Part shown: positions 1-7,490 of the stretch, piece by piece
Numbering within the stretch: position 1 is the stretch's first letter
Layout: the number at the start of each line of letters is the position of its first letter
Origin: an uncultured Nocardioidaceae bacterium
Lineage (GTDB): Bacteria > Actinomycetota > Actinomycetes > Propionibacteriales > Nocardioidaceae
Direction of reading: 5' to 3'
Length of the DNA stretch: 51,462 nucleotides
Assembly: GCA_902805845.1 (NCBI GenBank)
Contig: CADCUI010000009.1
Coordinates: 1-51,462 of the forward strand
Notes under the pieces: generated by a model
Databases searched by the model: none
The model's input: only the letters and a program-made list of their open reading frames with translations
Told to the model about the DNA's origin: nothing
Translations under genes and position numbers: made by a program

Positions 1-921
1 GTTGGTCTTCGCCACCACGCCGAACTGCTGACCAGCCCGTTGCGGCTGGCCGAGCGCGAGGTGGAGCTCGCCCAGCTCGGTGAGGTACTCGGGCAGCGGC
101 AGCCGAAGGACCACCCGCTGCCAGAGGGTGACGGCCTCGCGAGGCTCGCCGCGGGCGACCGCCAGCCGCGCCCGGCTCGCCAGCGCGGGCACGTAGTCCA
201 TGTCGGCCCGCAGCGCCTGCCGCAGGTGCGTCGCCGCCTGGTCGAGCAGGCCACGACGCCGCTCCAGGTCGGCCAGCAGCGTGAGGGCGAAGGCGCGGTC
301 CGCGGGGGCGGTCGAGGCGCCGACGCGGGCGAGCAGGGCGGAGGCCCGGCGCAGCTGTCCGCGGAGCTCGAAGGCGTAGGAGTAGCGGGTGGTGACGGGT
401 TCGCCCGGTTGCCTGCGGTCGGCGGCCTGGAGAGCGCGGAGCTGGGCGCCGTACCGTCCCAGCTCGGTGAGGGCGTCCACCCGCACGACGAGGGCACCGG
501 CGTGGAAGGGGTCGATGGCCAGCGCCTGTCGAGCACCGGCGAGGGCAGCCGAGAAGTGGTGCTGGGCGGCGTCGACGGCCGCCTGGGCCGCCAGTGCGCC
601 GGCATTGTCGTCGGGCTGCTCCTCCAGCGAGCGGTCCACGGCTGCGGTGGCCTGCCCGTAGAGGGTGGCGTCACCGGTCACCCGGGCCTGCTCGACGTAC
701 GCCAGCGCCAGGGTCGCCCACGCAGGGGCGTCGCCCGGCACGTCTCGGAGGTGCTGCTGGAGGGCGGGGATGACCTCGGTCAGGGAGGAGCCGCGGAGGT
801 TCGCGGCACCCTCCGCCGGTACGACGACGCGGGTGCCGTCCTCGCCGCCCCGGATGAGGCCGAGCCCGCCGGAGACCGCAAGGGTCACGGCGACCGCCAC
901 GACCACGACGATGCGCGTCAT
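1..921 (-). CDS. TPR-repeat secreted or membrane-anchored protein (3' end cut by window)
   Basis: The reading frame stays open from an ATG at 921 to the window edge, giving 307 residues without a stop, so the C-terminus lies outside. A ribosome-binding site GAGGGAG sits just upstream. The first 20 or so residues are a hydrophobic signal or anchor segment (MTRIVVVVAVAVTLAVSGG). After it come helical repeats rich in Ala and Leu with TPR-like spacing, for example AWATLALAYVEQARV and AALAGARQALAIDPFHAGAL. It probably scaffolds protein contacts outside the membrane. It lies 67 bp downstream of the DUF4331 gene on the same strand, so the two are probably co-transcribed. No catalytic motif is visible. 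Confidence 0.8.
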   Translation of the reverse strand, partial: MTRIVVVVAVAVTLAVSGGLGLIRGGEDGTRVVVPAEGAANLRGSSLTEVIPALQQHLRDVPGDAPAWATLALAYVEQARVTGDATLYGQATAAVDRSLEEQPDDNAGALAAQAAVDAAQHHFSAALAGARQALAIDPFHAGALVVRVDALTELGRYGAQLRALQAADRRQPGEPVTTRYSYAFELRGQLRRASALLARVGASTAPADRAFALTLLADLERRRGLLDQAATHLRQALRADMDYVPALASRARLAVARGEPREAVTLWQRVVLRLPLPEYLTELGELHLALGQPQRAGQQFGVVAKTN

Positions 922-938
922 CTCTCCCTCTCGATGCT

Positions 939-968
939 CCCGGCCGCACGGAGGTCCGTGCGGCCGGG
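939..968 (-). terminator. Perfect hairpin between the DUF4331 and TPR genes
   Basis: Arms 939-952 and 955-968 are exactly complementary over 14 bp (CCCGGCCGCACGGA and its complement). There is no T-tract on either side. It lies after the DUF4331 stop and before the ribosome-binding site of the TPR gene, so it could partly terminate or stabilise the upstream message. Confidence 0.55.
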
Positions 969-988
969 AACGTGATGTCGAGCAGTCG

Positions 989-2500
989 TCAGGAGACGAC
1001 CTTGCGGCGGTTGCGGCCGAGCTGCGTCATGCGTGCAGCCCCACTCGCGAGTGCCAGCAAGCCGATCGCGAGGGCGGCAGCGGGTGCCACCTTCTCGGTC
1101 GCGCTGGACGTCGCCGACGAGTTGCTCGAGCTGACCATCCCCGACGGGTGCGGGTCCGGGTCGCTGCCGCTGGTCGGCAGCGCCAGGTAGGGGAAGGTCG
1201 CCTTGAACCCGTACTCGTTGCGGTTGACCGCGTCGCCGAGGTCGTTCGGACTCCCGACGAGCTCACCCTCGACCACCTGCAGCGAGATGTCGATGACGTC
1301 GTCCGCCAGGCGCCGGCCGTTCGGGTAGCCCTGGTTGTCGCCGCCGATGACGCCGAGACGGTTCGGGTTCTCCGTGACGGGCGTCGTCATGTTGAGCCGC
1401 AGCTGCTCGCTGGGCGTGACGCCCTTCGGCTGGTTGAGCCCGTCCACACCGGTGAGGAACACCGAGACCAGGTCGTTACGGGGCTCCTTCGGAGCCTTGA
1501 TCCCGTAGACAGCCTCGATGAGCTTGGGCAGCTCCGGCTTCGTCACGTAGTCCAGGAACCGGGCGTCGCCCGCGGGACGCGACCGGTTGAACCTGTTCTT
1601 GTCCTTGAGCGGGATCACGACCTCGTTCACCAGCGGGTTGCCCAGGCGGGACACCTGGTGGTACTTGCCGTCGACACCGCGGCGGCTGGTGGTCGACCAG
1701 ACTCCGACGACGGGGTTGTCGGTGACGTGACGCTGGTGCGCGATCCGGTACCTCGGCACCTGCAGCGCGACGGAGTTGACGTTGAAGCCCGCCAGGGTGT
1801 CGTCGCCGGTCTCGCTCAGGTCACCGCCGTACAGCAGGTCGAACACCCGGAGGTCGAGGAAGAACGGGTCGTCGGCCTGGCCCACGAAGGACTGCATCTT
1901 GTTCGGGCCGGTGCCGATGTCGGTGGTGGCCTGCGCGCGCAGCTTGCCGTAGCTGGGCATCGTGGCCTTGCCGACGTTGGACGGAGCGACGATCCGGTCC
2001 TTGACGAGCACCCTCGTGTTGCCGTTCTTGATCTGCACGAGCCGGTAGGTCTGGTAGAAGTTCAGGTTCTCGTCCCTGAGCGAGGTCACCGGGCCGTTGG
2101 CGTACAGGAACGTGTTCCCGTTGCGGATGTGGTTCTTGAAGGTCCACCGGAAAGTGATGTCCGGGCTGGCGTCGCCGTCGTTGTCGATGTTGACGTCGTA
2201 GCGGGCGTCGGTCGCGAACTGGTAGAAGTTCGGGCCTCCCGCCGGCTCCTCGAACGGGATCCAGTTCGCCACGAGCGTGACGGTCTTCTGCCGCTCAGGG
2301 CTCCTGAACGCGTAGACGTCGGTGTTGTCGTACTCGGGCAGGCCCGCGATGAGCGGTGCCTCGCGGTGGCTCGAGGCGTCGGCCGCGAGGGGCCCGAGAC
2401 CTGCGATGCCGGCGCCGGCAACGAGGGCGCCGGACGCCATGAGGGCGCCTGCCTTTCGCTGTGGCGACGTGCCACCCTGGAGATGCTTGCCGATGGTCAT
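989..2500 (-). CDS. DUF4331 domain-containing secreted protein
   Basis: 503 residues from the ATG at 2500, which follows GGGAAAGG at a good distance; a longer frame reaches 2599 but has no such site. Residues 1-45 form a signal sequence with a basic start and an Ala/Gly-rich hydrophobic stretch. The mature part opens with SSHREAPLIAGLPEYDNTDVY, the hallmark start of DUF4331 proteins, and continues with FRWTF and the Asp-rich DNDGDASPDITF. A second hydrophobic segment followed by Arg/Lys near the end (AAALAIGLLALASGAARM) suggests a C-terminal membrane anchor. The biochemical function of DUF4331 is not known to me. The gene is divergent from a nickel/cobalt importer across a shared 200-bp control region. 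Confidence 0.9.
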   Translation of the reverse strand: MTIGKHLQGGTSPQRKAGALMASGALVAGAGIAGLGPLAADASSHREAPLIAGLPEYDNTDVYAFRSPERQKTVTLVANWIPFEEPAGGPNFYQFATDARYDVNIDNDGDASPDITFRWTFKNHIRNGNTFLYANGPVTSLRDENLNFYQTYRLVQIKNGNTRVLVKDRIVAPSNVGKATMPSYGKLRAQATTDIGTGPNKMQSFVGQADDPFFLDLRVFDLLYGGDLSETGDDTLAGFNVNSVALQVPRYRIAHQRHVTDNPVVGVWSTTSRRGVDGKYHQVSRLGNPLVNEVVIPLKDKNRFNRSRPAGDARFLDYVTKPELPKLIEAVYGIKAPKEPRNDLVSVFLTGVDGLNQPKGVTPSEQLRLNMTTPVTENPNRLGVIGGDNQGYPNGRRLADDVIDISLQVVEGELVGSPNDLGDAVNRNEYGFKATFPYLALPTSGSDPDPHPSGMVSSSNSSATSSATEKVAPAAALAIGLLALASGAARMTQLGRNRRKVVS

Positions 2501-2637
2501 GAACGGCCTTTCCCGTGCAGCGTTCCGGTGCGTCTGGATGTGACGCCTGCCACAGGGGTTTTCGCGCAGCGCAGGTGGTCGGCTTGGTCGGTGGAGCAAG
2601 TGGTCTAGTCAGGCGCGTTGTTGTTCTGACGCTGCTC

Positions 2638-2665
2638 TTGCGAGTCGTTCGCAACAACGTACGGT
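2638..2665 (+). promoter_or_regulatory. Candidate nik/cbi promoter overlapped by a Nur-box-like palindrome
   Basis: TTGCGA (2638-2643), GTCGT, TCGCAA (2649-2654) is a perfect 6-bp inverted repeat with a 5-nt spacer. The Streptomyces nickel regulator Nur is reported to bind tTGCaa-N5-ttGCAA, which this matches at the outer four positions of each arm. The left arm also serves as a -35 (TTGCGA), with a -10 TACGGT at 2660-2665 after 16 nt. Binding there would block the promoter. The site also lies upstream of the divergent DUF4331 gene. Confidence 0.55.
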
Positions 2666-2702
2666 GGCGAACGACGCCAGCCGCCTGACCAGTGGAGGAA
2701 CC

Positions 2703-3413
2703 ATGCACGTGCCAGACGGGTTCCTCGACATCTCGACCTCGGTGGCAACCGGTGCCGTGGCCGCTGCCGGCGTCGGTCTGGCGCTGCACCGCGCCCGGCG
2801 CGAGCTCGACGACCGTGCCGTCCCGCTGCCGGGGCTGGTCGCCACGTTCGTCTTCGCCGCCCAGATGCTGAACTTCCCGGTCGGGGCGGGGACGAGCGGG
2901 CATCTCCTGGGCGGCGCGCTCGCAGCGGTGCTCGTCGGGCCCGCCACCGCCGTGCTCTGTCTCAGCGTGGTCCTGCTCGTGCAGTGCCTGCTGTTCGCCG
3001 ACGGTGGGGTGACCGCGATCGGCACGAACATCACGCTCATGGGGATGGTCGCCGTCGTGGGTGCCTCGGTGGTCTTCTGGGTGCTCCAGTCGCTGCTGCC
3101 CAAGCGCGAGGGTCTGGTCGCCCCGATCGCTGCGGTGGCCGCTTACGCGTCGGTGCTGCTCACCTCGGTCGTCTTCGTGGCGCTGTACGCGGTCGGGGGC
3201 ACCGCGCCGGTGCCGCTCGACACTCTGACCACCGCGATGCTGGGGTGGCATGCCCTCATCGGCATCGGCGAGGCCGTGATCACCGGGCTGGTGGTGGCGA
3301 GCATCGTCGCGGTCCGGCCCGACCTCGTGCACGGGGCTCGGCGGGTGCTGAAGAGTCGGCCGGTGGAGATCCGCACCCCCGGAGCACCACCGGCGCAGGA
3401 GGTGGCGGCATGA
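2703..3413 (+). CDS. cbiM: Energy-coupling factor nickel/cobalt transporter, substrate-binding membrane subunit CbiM/NikM
   Basis: 236 residues from the ATG at 2703, preceded by GAGGAA; an upstream in-frame start at 2664 is rejected because the family needs Met-His at its very N-terminus. The protein begins MHVPDGFLD, and a second invariant His falls at residue 67 within NFPVGAGTSGHLLGG. In characterised NikM proteins Met1, His2 and His67 hold the metal ion, so the binding site is complete. Several hydrophobic helices follow. It is the first gene of a tightly packed unit with the PDGLE, CbiQ and CbiO genes and overlaps the next gene by ATGA. Nickel is favoured over cobalt because of the Nur-like box upstream and the absence of any cobalamin riboswitch or corrin gene. 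Confidence 0.93.
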   Translation: MHVPDGFLDISTSVATGAVAAAGVGLALHRARRELDDRAVPLPGLVATFVFAAQMLNFPVGAGTSGHLLGGALAAVLVGPATAVLCLSVVLLVQCLLFADGGVTAIGTNITLMGMVAVVGASVVFWVLQSLLPKREGLVAPIAAVAAYASVLLTSVVFVALYAVGGTAPVPLDTLTTAMLGWHALIGIGEAVITGLVVASIVAVRPDLVHGARRVLKSRPVEIRTPGAPPAQEVAA

Positions 3414-3742
3414 GGAACGTCCCGACCCGGGTGGTCGCCGTCGTGATGCTGCTCGTGGCGCTCGCGTTCGCCGGCCTGGTCAGCAACTACGCCTCGTCGG
3501 CGCCGGACGGGCTCAACCGCGTCGCCGCCGACGAAGGCTTCTCCGACAAGGAGACCCGCAATGCCGCGGAGGACAGTCCCCTGGCCGGTTACGAGGCGGA
3601 GGGCGTCGAGGAGCCGGCAGTCGCACGCGGGGTCGCCGGTGTCGTCGGGTCGCTCGTGGTGCTGCTCGTCGCAGGTGCGGTGACCTACGGCGTACGTCGG
3701 CGTACCGCTGCCGAGCACCGCGAGACCGCGGACTCGTCCTGA
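3410..3742 (+). CDS. PDGLE-domain subunit of the nickel/cobalt importer (CbiN/NikN-like)
   Basis: 110 residues; the ATG at 3410 overlaps the cbiM stop. It has an N-terminal membrane segment (VVAVVMLLVALAFAGLV), then the signature SSAPDGLNRVAADEGF of PDGLE proteins, a short acidic extracytoplasmic loop, and a second membrane helix (VVGSLVVLLVAGAVTYGV) before a basic tail. The two-helix topology is that of CbiN-type small subunits, which assist substrate loading by CbiM. Its position between cbiM and cbiQ supports this role. Confidence 0.87.
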   Translation: MRNVPTRVVAVVMLLVALAFAGLVSNYASSAPDGLNRVAADEGFSDKETRNAAEDSPLAGYEAEGVEEPAVARGVAGVVGSLVVLLVAGAVTYGVRRRTAAEHRETADSS

Positions 3743-3743
3743 G

Positions 3744-4412
3744 GTGGGCGCGGGACACGGCCACCGGCTGCACTACCACGGGCACTCACCGATCCATCGG
3801 GCCCGACCGGAGCTGAAGCTGCTCGCCCTGCTGGGGTTCGTGCTGACCGTCGTGGCGACGCCGATCGCCTGGCGGCCGGCATTCGTCGGATACCTCGCTG
3901 CCCTGCTCGTCGTGGTCGCGCTGTCGGACGTCCCCGCGACGTACCTGCTCAAGCGCATGGTCGTCGAGGTGCCGTTCCTGGTCTTCGCCGCGCTGCTCCC
4001 GTTCGTCTCGCACGGGCCCCGCACGGACGTTCTCGGTGTCACGGTCAGTGAGCCTGGCCTGGCCGCCGCGGTCGGGCTCGCGGTGAAGGCGACCCTCGGC
4101 GTCCTGGCCAGCCTGACCCTGGCCTCCACCACCGAGCCGCGCGACCTGCTGGTCGGGCTCGAGCGGCTCAGGGTGCCGCAGCAGCTGGTGCAGATCATGA
4201 GCTTCATGGTCCGCTACCTCGACGTGGTCGGCGACGAGCTGCGGCGGATGCGCATCGCGCTGGCGTCGCGCGGCTTCACCGCCCGCGATCCCAGGCACTG
4301 GCCGGTGATCGGCCGCTCGGCCGGCGCGCTGTTCATCCGGTCCTACGAGCGTGGCGAGCGGGTGCACCTCGCGATGGTCTCCCGTGGCTACACCGGCGAG
4401 CGCCAGCCGTGA
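3744..4412 (+). CDS. cbiQ: Energy-coupling factor transmembrane protein CbiQ (EcfT)
   Basis: 222 residues from a GTG one base after the previous stop. It spans the membrane several times and couples ATP hydrolysis by CbiO to transport through CbiM. Two coupling motifs are visible near the end, in ALASRGFTARD and AMVSRGYTGER; such Ser/Ala-Arg-Gly motifs contact the ATPase. The N-terminus is unusually His-rich (GHGHRLHYHGHSPIH), with six His in the first 20 residues, which could hold or sense metal at the cytoplasmic face; that is inference. Its stop overlaps the cbiO start (GTGA). Confidence 0.92.
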   Translation: MGAGHGHRLHYHGHSPIHRARPELKLLALLGFVLTVVATPIAWRPAFVGYLAALLVVVALSDVPATYLLKRMVVEVPFLVFAALLPFVSHGPRTDVLGVTVSEPGLAAAVGLAVKATLGVLASLTLASTTEPRDLLVGLERLRVPQQLVQIMSFMVRYLDVVGDELRRMRIALASRGFTARDPRHWPVIGRSAGALFIRSYERGERVHLAMVSRGYTGERQP

Positions 4413-5170
4413 GCAGCCCGCCGGTTCTCGAGGTCCGCGGCCTGGCGCACGTCTACCCCGACGGGCACCAGGCGCTCTACGGCGTCGACCTGGTGCTCGG
4501 GGCGGGGGAGCGGGTGGCCGTCCTCGGGCCGAACGGTGCCGGCAAGACCTCCCTGGTGCTCCACCTCAACGGAGTCCTCACGCCGTCTGCGGGGTCGGTG
4601 ACCGTGTCAGGGCTGACGGTGACCAAGCCGCACCTGCAGGAGGTACGCCGGCGCGTGGGCATCGTCTTCCAGGACCCGGACGACCAGCTCTTCATGCCGA
4701 GCGTGCGTGACGACGTGGCGTTCGGCCCCCGCAACCTGGGGCTGCGCGGAGCGACCCTGGAACGACGGGTGCTGGAGGCGCTCGACCGCGTCGGGATGGC
4801 CGAGCACGCGGACCGGCCGCCGCACCACCTGTCCTTCGGGCAGCGGCGCCGCGTGGCCGTGGCGACAGTGCTGGCCATGGAGCCCGAGCTGCTCGTCCTC
4901 GACGAGCCGTCGTCCAACCTCGACCCGGCGTCGCGACGGGAGCTGGCCGACATCGTCCGTGGGCTCGACGTCACCGTGCTGATGGTGACCCACGACCTCC
5001 CCTACGCCCTCGAGCTGTGCCCACGGACCGTCGTGCTGTCGGACGGGATCGTGGTCGCCGACGGCCCGACGAGCCGGATCCTGGGCGACCGCGAGCTGAT
5101 GGCCGCGCACCGGCTGGAGCTGCCCTTCGGATTCGATCCCGAGCGGCTCCCGGTGCCCGGGGCCGGGTAA
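4409..5170 (+). CDS. cbiO: Energy-coupling factor ATPase CbiO
   Basis: 253 residues, GTG start overlapping the cbiQ stop by four bases. All ABC ATPase motifs are present: Walker A GPNGAGKT, the Q-loop FQDPDDQLF typical of EcfA/CbiO, signature LSFGQ, Walker B LLVLDEPS and the switch His in VTHD. It powers the metal importer formed with the three upstream genes. The gene ends the unit; a 64-bp gap separates it from the DUF3618 gene. A single ATPase in the operon implies a homodimer. Confidence 0.95.
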   Translation: MSSPPVLEVRGLAHVYPDGHQALYGVDLVLGAGERVAVLGPNGAGKTSLVLHLNGVLTPSAGSVTVSGLTVTKPHLQEVRRRVGIVFQDPDDQLFMPSVRDDVAFGPRNLGLRGATLERRVLEALDRVGMAEHADRPPHHLSFGQRRRVAVATVLAMEPELLVLDEPSSNLDPASRRELADIVRGLDVTVLMVTHDLPYALELCPRTVVLSDGIVVADGPTSRILGDRELMAAHRLELPFGFDPERLPVPGAG

Positions 5171-5234
5171 CGTTCGGCGGGACCGGGGGCCGGAGGCGCC
5201 CCACGGCCACTGACCCGTCGACGAGGAGCTGACC

Positions 5235-5489
5235 GTGTCCGACGCCGAGCGCCAGCCCGACGCCATCGAGCGCGATATCGAAGAAGCGCGGGAGCGGTTG
5301 GCCACCACGATCGACCAGCTGGTCTACCGCGCCAACCCCAAGACGATCATCCGCCGCGAGATCGCCACCGTGCGGGCCTACTTCGTCGACCAGCGGGGGA
5401 ACCCGCGCACCGAGAACATCCTGAAGGTCGCCGGTGGCGTGGCCGGCTTCGTCACCCTCGTGGTGGTCATCCGCCGCGTGACCCGCTGA
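5235..5489 (+). CDS. DUF3618 domain-containing small membrane protein
   Basis: 84 residues from GTG 5235, with GAGGAG at 5223-5228. The front part, IERDIEEARERLATTIDQL, is the classical DUF3618 signature; it is amphipathic and probably helical. After a basic middle there is a single hydrophobic segment near the C-terminus (VAGGVAGFVTLVVVIRRV). It is probably a cytoplasm-facing membrane protein. Such proteins are widespread in actinobacteria without a known biochemical role. The GroES-like gene follows after 5 bp, so the two are probably co-expressed. Confidence 0.85.
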   Translation: MSDAERQPDAIERDIEEARERLATTIDQLVYRANPKTIIRREIATVRAYFVDQRGNPRTENILKVAGGVAGFVTLVVVIRRVTR

Positions 5490-5494
5490 CGCGC

Positions 5495-5818
5495 GTGTCC
5501 GACAAGACGCCGATCCGGATGCTCCATGACCGGGTCCTGGTGCAGCTCGACACGGAGGCCGGCGAGCGCCGCTCCACCGGCGGCATCGTGATCCCGGCGA
5601 CCGCCGCCCCCGGCAACCACCGGCTGGCCTGGTCGCGGGTCGCTGCCATCGGACCGCACGTGCGGGCGGTGGAGGTGGGGGACCGGGTGCTCTTCGACCC
5701 CGACGACAAGGCGGAGGTCGAGGTGAACGGCGAGGACTACACCCTGCTCCGCGAGCGCGACATCCACGCGGTCGCCGCCGACCGGCTGGACGACAACGAG
5801 ACCGGCCTCTACCTGTAG
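5495..5818 (+). CDS. GroES-family co-chaperonin-like protein
   Basis: 107 residues from GTG 5495. The sequence IRMLHDRVLVQLDTEAGERRSTGGIVIP matches the start of the GroES beta-barrel, and VGDRVLFDPDDKAEVEVNGEDYTLLRERDIHAV matches its end. The central mobile loop is short. There is no groEL next to it, so this is probably an accessory GroES paralogue and not the housekeeping copy. It is paired with the DUF3618 gene. A downstream ATG (residue 9) is an alternative start but would remove part of the first strand. Confidence 0.8.
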   Translation: MSDKTPIRMLHDRVLVQLDTEAGERRSTGGIVIPATAAPGNHRLAWSRVAAIGPHVRAVEVGDRVLFDPDDKAEVEVNGEDYTLLRERDIHAVAADRLDDNETGLYL

Positions 5819-5866
5819 CGGCGTCGCGGTGGACGGGCGGGTGTGCGGCAGCGCCGACGCGGCGGG

Positions 5867-6850
5867 TCAGCGGCGGGTGTAGGAGCGGTGCGTCATGCCC
5901 GGCAGCGGCGTGCGGTTGATCGTCGCCAGCTCTGCGAGGTCCGACTCCGAGGGCTCCCACGCCGCGGCCGCCACGTTGGTGCGCACCTGCTCCGGCCGGC
6001 TCACCCCCGCGATCACGCTGCCCACAGCCGGTTGCGCCGCAAGCCCGCCGATGGCGACCGAGAGGAGGTCGAGCCCCCGCGCGTCGGCGTACCCCTGCAG
6101 CGCGGAGACCCGTCCGAAGTCGGCGCCCTCGAGCCGGTGCCGCTGTGACTCCGCGCTGAGCCGGCTGCCTTCCGGAGCCGAGCCGCCGGCGTACTTGCCG
6201 GTGAGCAGGCCGTAGGCGAGCGGGAAGTACGGCAGCAGGCTGACACCCGCGGCACGGCACGCAGGCGCGAGCTCGTCCTCGGCGACCCGGTTGTAGAGGG
6301 AGTACTCGTTCTGGGCGGTGACGAAGCCCTGCAGGTTCCGGCTCCGGGCCACCCAGTGCGCCTGGGTGACCTCCCACGCCCCGAAGTTCGAGCACCCCAG
6401 GTAGCGGACCTTGCCCTCGGTGACCAGCTCCTGCAGCGCCTCGAGCGTCTCCTCGACCGGGGTGACCAGGTCCGGCTGGTGCAGCTGGTAGAGGTCGACG
6501 TAGTCGGTGTCGAGCCGGCGCAGCGATGCCTCGACCGCCCGACGGACGTAGCGCCGCGAGGCCCGGGCACCGTGGTCGGGTCCGTTGCGGCCCGCCATGT
6601 CCATCCCGAACTTCGTGGCCACCACGACATCCTCGCGCCGGCCCTTCAGCGCCGCCCCCAGCAGCTCCTCGCTGGCGCCGAGCGAGTAGCTGTCGGCGGT
6701 GTCGAAGAAGTCGACCCCCACGTCGAGGGCGGCGTCGACGATCGCCCTCACACCGTCCGCGTCGACACGCGCCCCGAAGGCGTTGCAGCCGATGCCCACG
6801 ACCGAGACGACGAGGCCACTGGCGCCCAGAGGCCGGTGCCGAAGGGTCAT
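5867..6850 (-). CDS. Aldo/keto reductase
   Basis: 327 residues, an NADPH-dependent TIM-barrel oxidoreductase of the soluble cytoplasm. The catalytic tetrad is intact: Asp50 and Tyr55 in FFDTADSYSLG, Lys80 in VVATKFGMD, and His124 in DLYQLHQPD. The motif VRYLGCSNFGAW follows, and the NADP-binding segment is represented by IAGVSRPEQVRTN near the end. The start ATG at 6850 lies 4 bp after the stop of the lipoprotein gene, with AGGTG overlapping that stop, so the two genes form an operon. Substrate unknown. It is convergent with the GroES-like gene. Confidence 0.92.
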   Translation of the reverse strand: MTLRHRPLGASGLVVSVVGIGCNAFGARVDADGVRAIVDAALDVGVDFFDTADSYSLGASEELLGAALKGRREDVVVATKFGMDMAGRNGPDHGARASRRYVRRAVEASLRRLDTDYVDLYQLHQPDLVTPVEETLEALQELVTEGKVRYLGCSNFGAWEVTQAHWVARSRNLQGFVTAQNEYSLYNRVAEDELAPACRAAGVSLLPYFPLAYGLLTGKYAGGSAPEGSRLSAESQRHRLEGADFGRVSALQGYADARGLDLLSVAIGGLAAQPAVGSVIAGVSRPEQVRTNVAAAAWEPSESDLAELATINRTPLPGMTHRSYTRR

Positions 6851-6854
6851 GCGG

Positions 6855-7349
6855 TCACCTCACCAGCAGCCGCAGCAACAGTGTCCCGCTCTCGTGCTCC
6901 TCGACGTCGACCGTGCCGGGCTGTTCGAGGATGAGCTCCACGGTGCTCCTGCCGGCCTCGAACCCCACCTCCTGCTCCGGGGTGGAGTGCACGTGCAGCT
7001 CGCCGGCACGGTCGGCGTCGATCTCGAGCTCGACGGTGGCGCCGACGGCGACATCCATGGTCAGGGCCGTGGGCGTCACCGTGTCACCCTTCACTGTGAC
7101 GCGCACCGTCGCCGATGCCTCATCGTCGGGGGTGTCGGAGGGCGAGGGCGAGTCCGACTCGTGCCCCGGGTGCTCGGTGTCCCCCGACTCGTGGTCCGAC
7201 TCGTGATCCGACTCGTGATCTGACGGGGTGCTGGACTGGCTGCTGTCGGGGGTGCCGGTGGAGGCGGCCTCCGTGCCACCGCAGCCGCCCACGGCGAACG
7301 CGAGGATCAGCGCGACGACGGCTGAGGTTGTCGTTCGGCCGATCGTCAT
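6855..7349 (-). CDS. Cupredoxin-like lipoprotein with His/Asp/Glu/Ser repeats
   Basis: 164 residues from ATG 7349, preceded by GGGGG; a longer frame to 7457 is rejected because the signal sequence would be buried. The lipobox VGGC places the lipidated Cys at residue 23. Then comes a low-complexity linker with three consecutive DHES units and more Ser/Pro/Asp. The last 85 residues are beta-rich (MDVAVGATVELEIDADRAGELHVHS, then EAGRSTVELILEQPGTVDVEEHESG) and resemble a cupredoxin fold. The HVHS and EEHES His residues could bind copper, but a canonical type-1 site (Cys ligand) is absent. It probably stays at the outer face of the membrane. Confidence 0.75.
   Translation of the reverse strand: MTIGRTTTSAVVALILAFAVGGCGGTEAASTGTPDSSQSSTPSDHESDHESDHESGDTEHPGHESDSPSPSDTPDDEASATVRVTVKGDTVTPTALTMDVAVGATVELEIDADRAGELHVHSTPEQEVGFEAGRSTVELILEQPGTVDVEEHESGTLLLRLLVR
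7186..7221. repeat. Three in-frame 12-bp tandem units inside the lipoprotein gene
   Basis: Units at 7186-7197, 7198-7209 and 7210-7221 read GACTCGTGGTCC, GACTCGTGATCC and GACTCGTGATCT. On the coding strand they give repeated Asp-His-Glu-Ser. In-frame expansion by slippage would change the length of the linker. Confidence 0.85.
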
Positions 7350-7490
7350 GCCCCCATTGTCGGGCCGCGGCCAAGGTGCCGGACCGTCGGGTCCGGCCCC
7401 CGAGACCTGCCGGGACCGCCGCATCCCGAGCGCCGCGACGACCCGACGTTCACGCACAGTTCACCGCACTCCTCACTCCCGAAGCCCCAG

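Noticed and set aside
665-2608. Plus-strand 647-codon open frame
   Set aside because: It is antisense to the well-supported DUF4331 gene; its translation is Arg/Val/Asp-rich without motifs, as expected from the opposite strand of GC-rich coding DNA.
2501-2702. Cobalamin riboswitch before the metal importer
   Set aside because: The conserved B12-box and GCCACTG element are not present on the plus strand.
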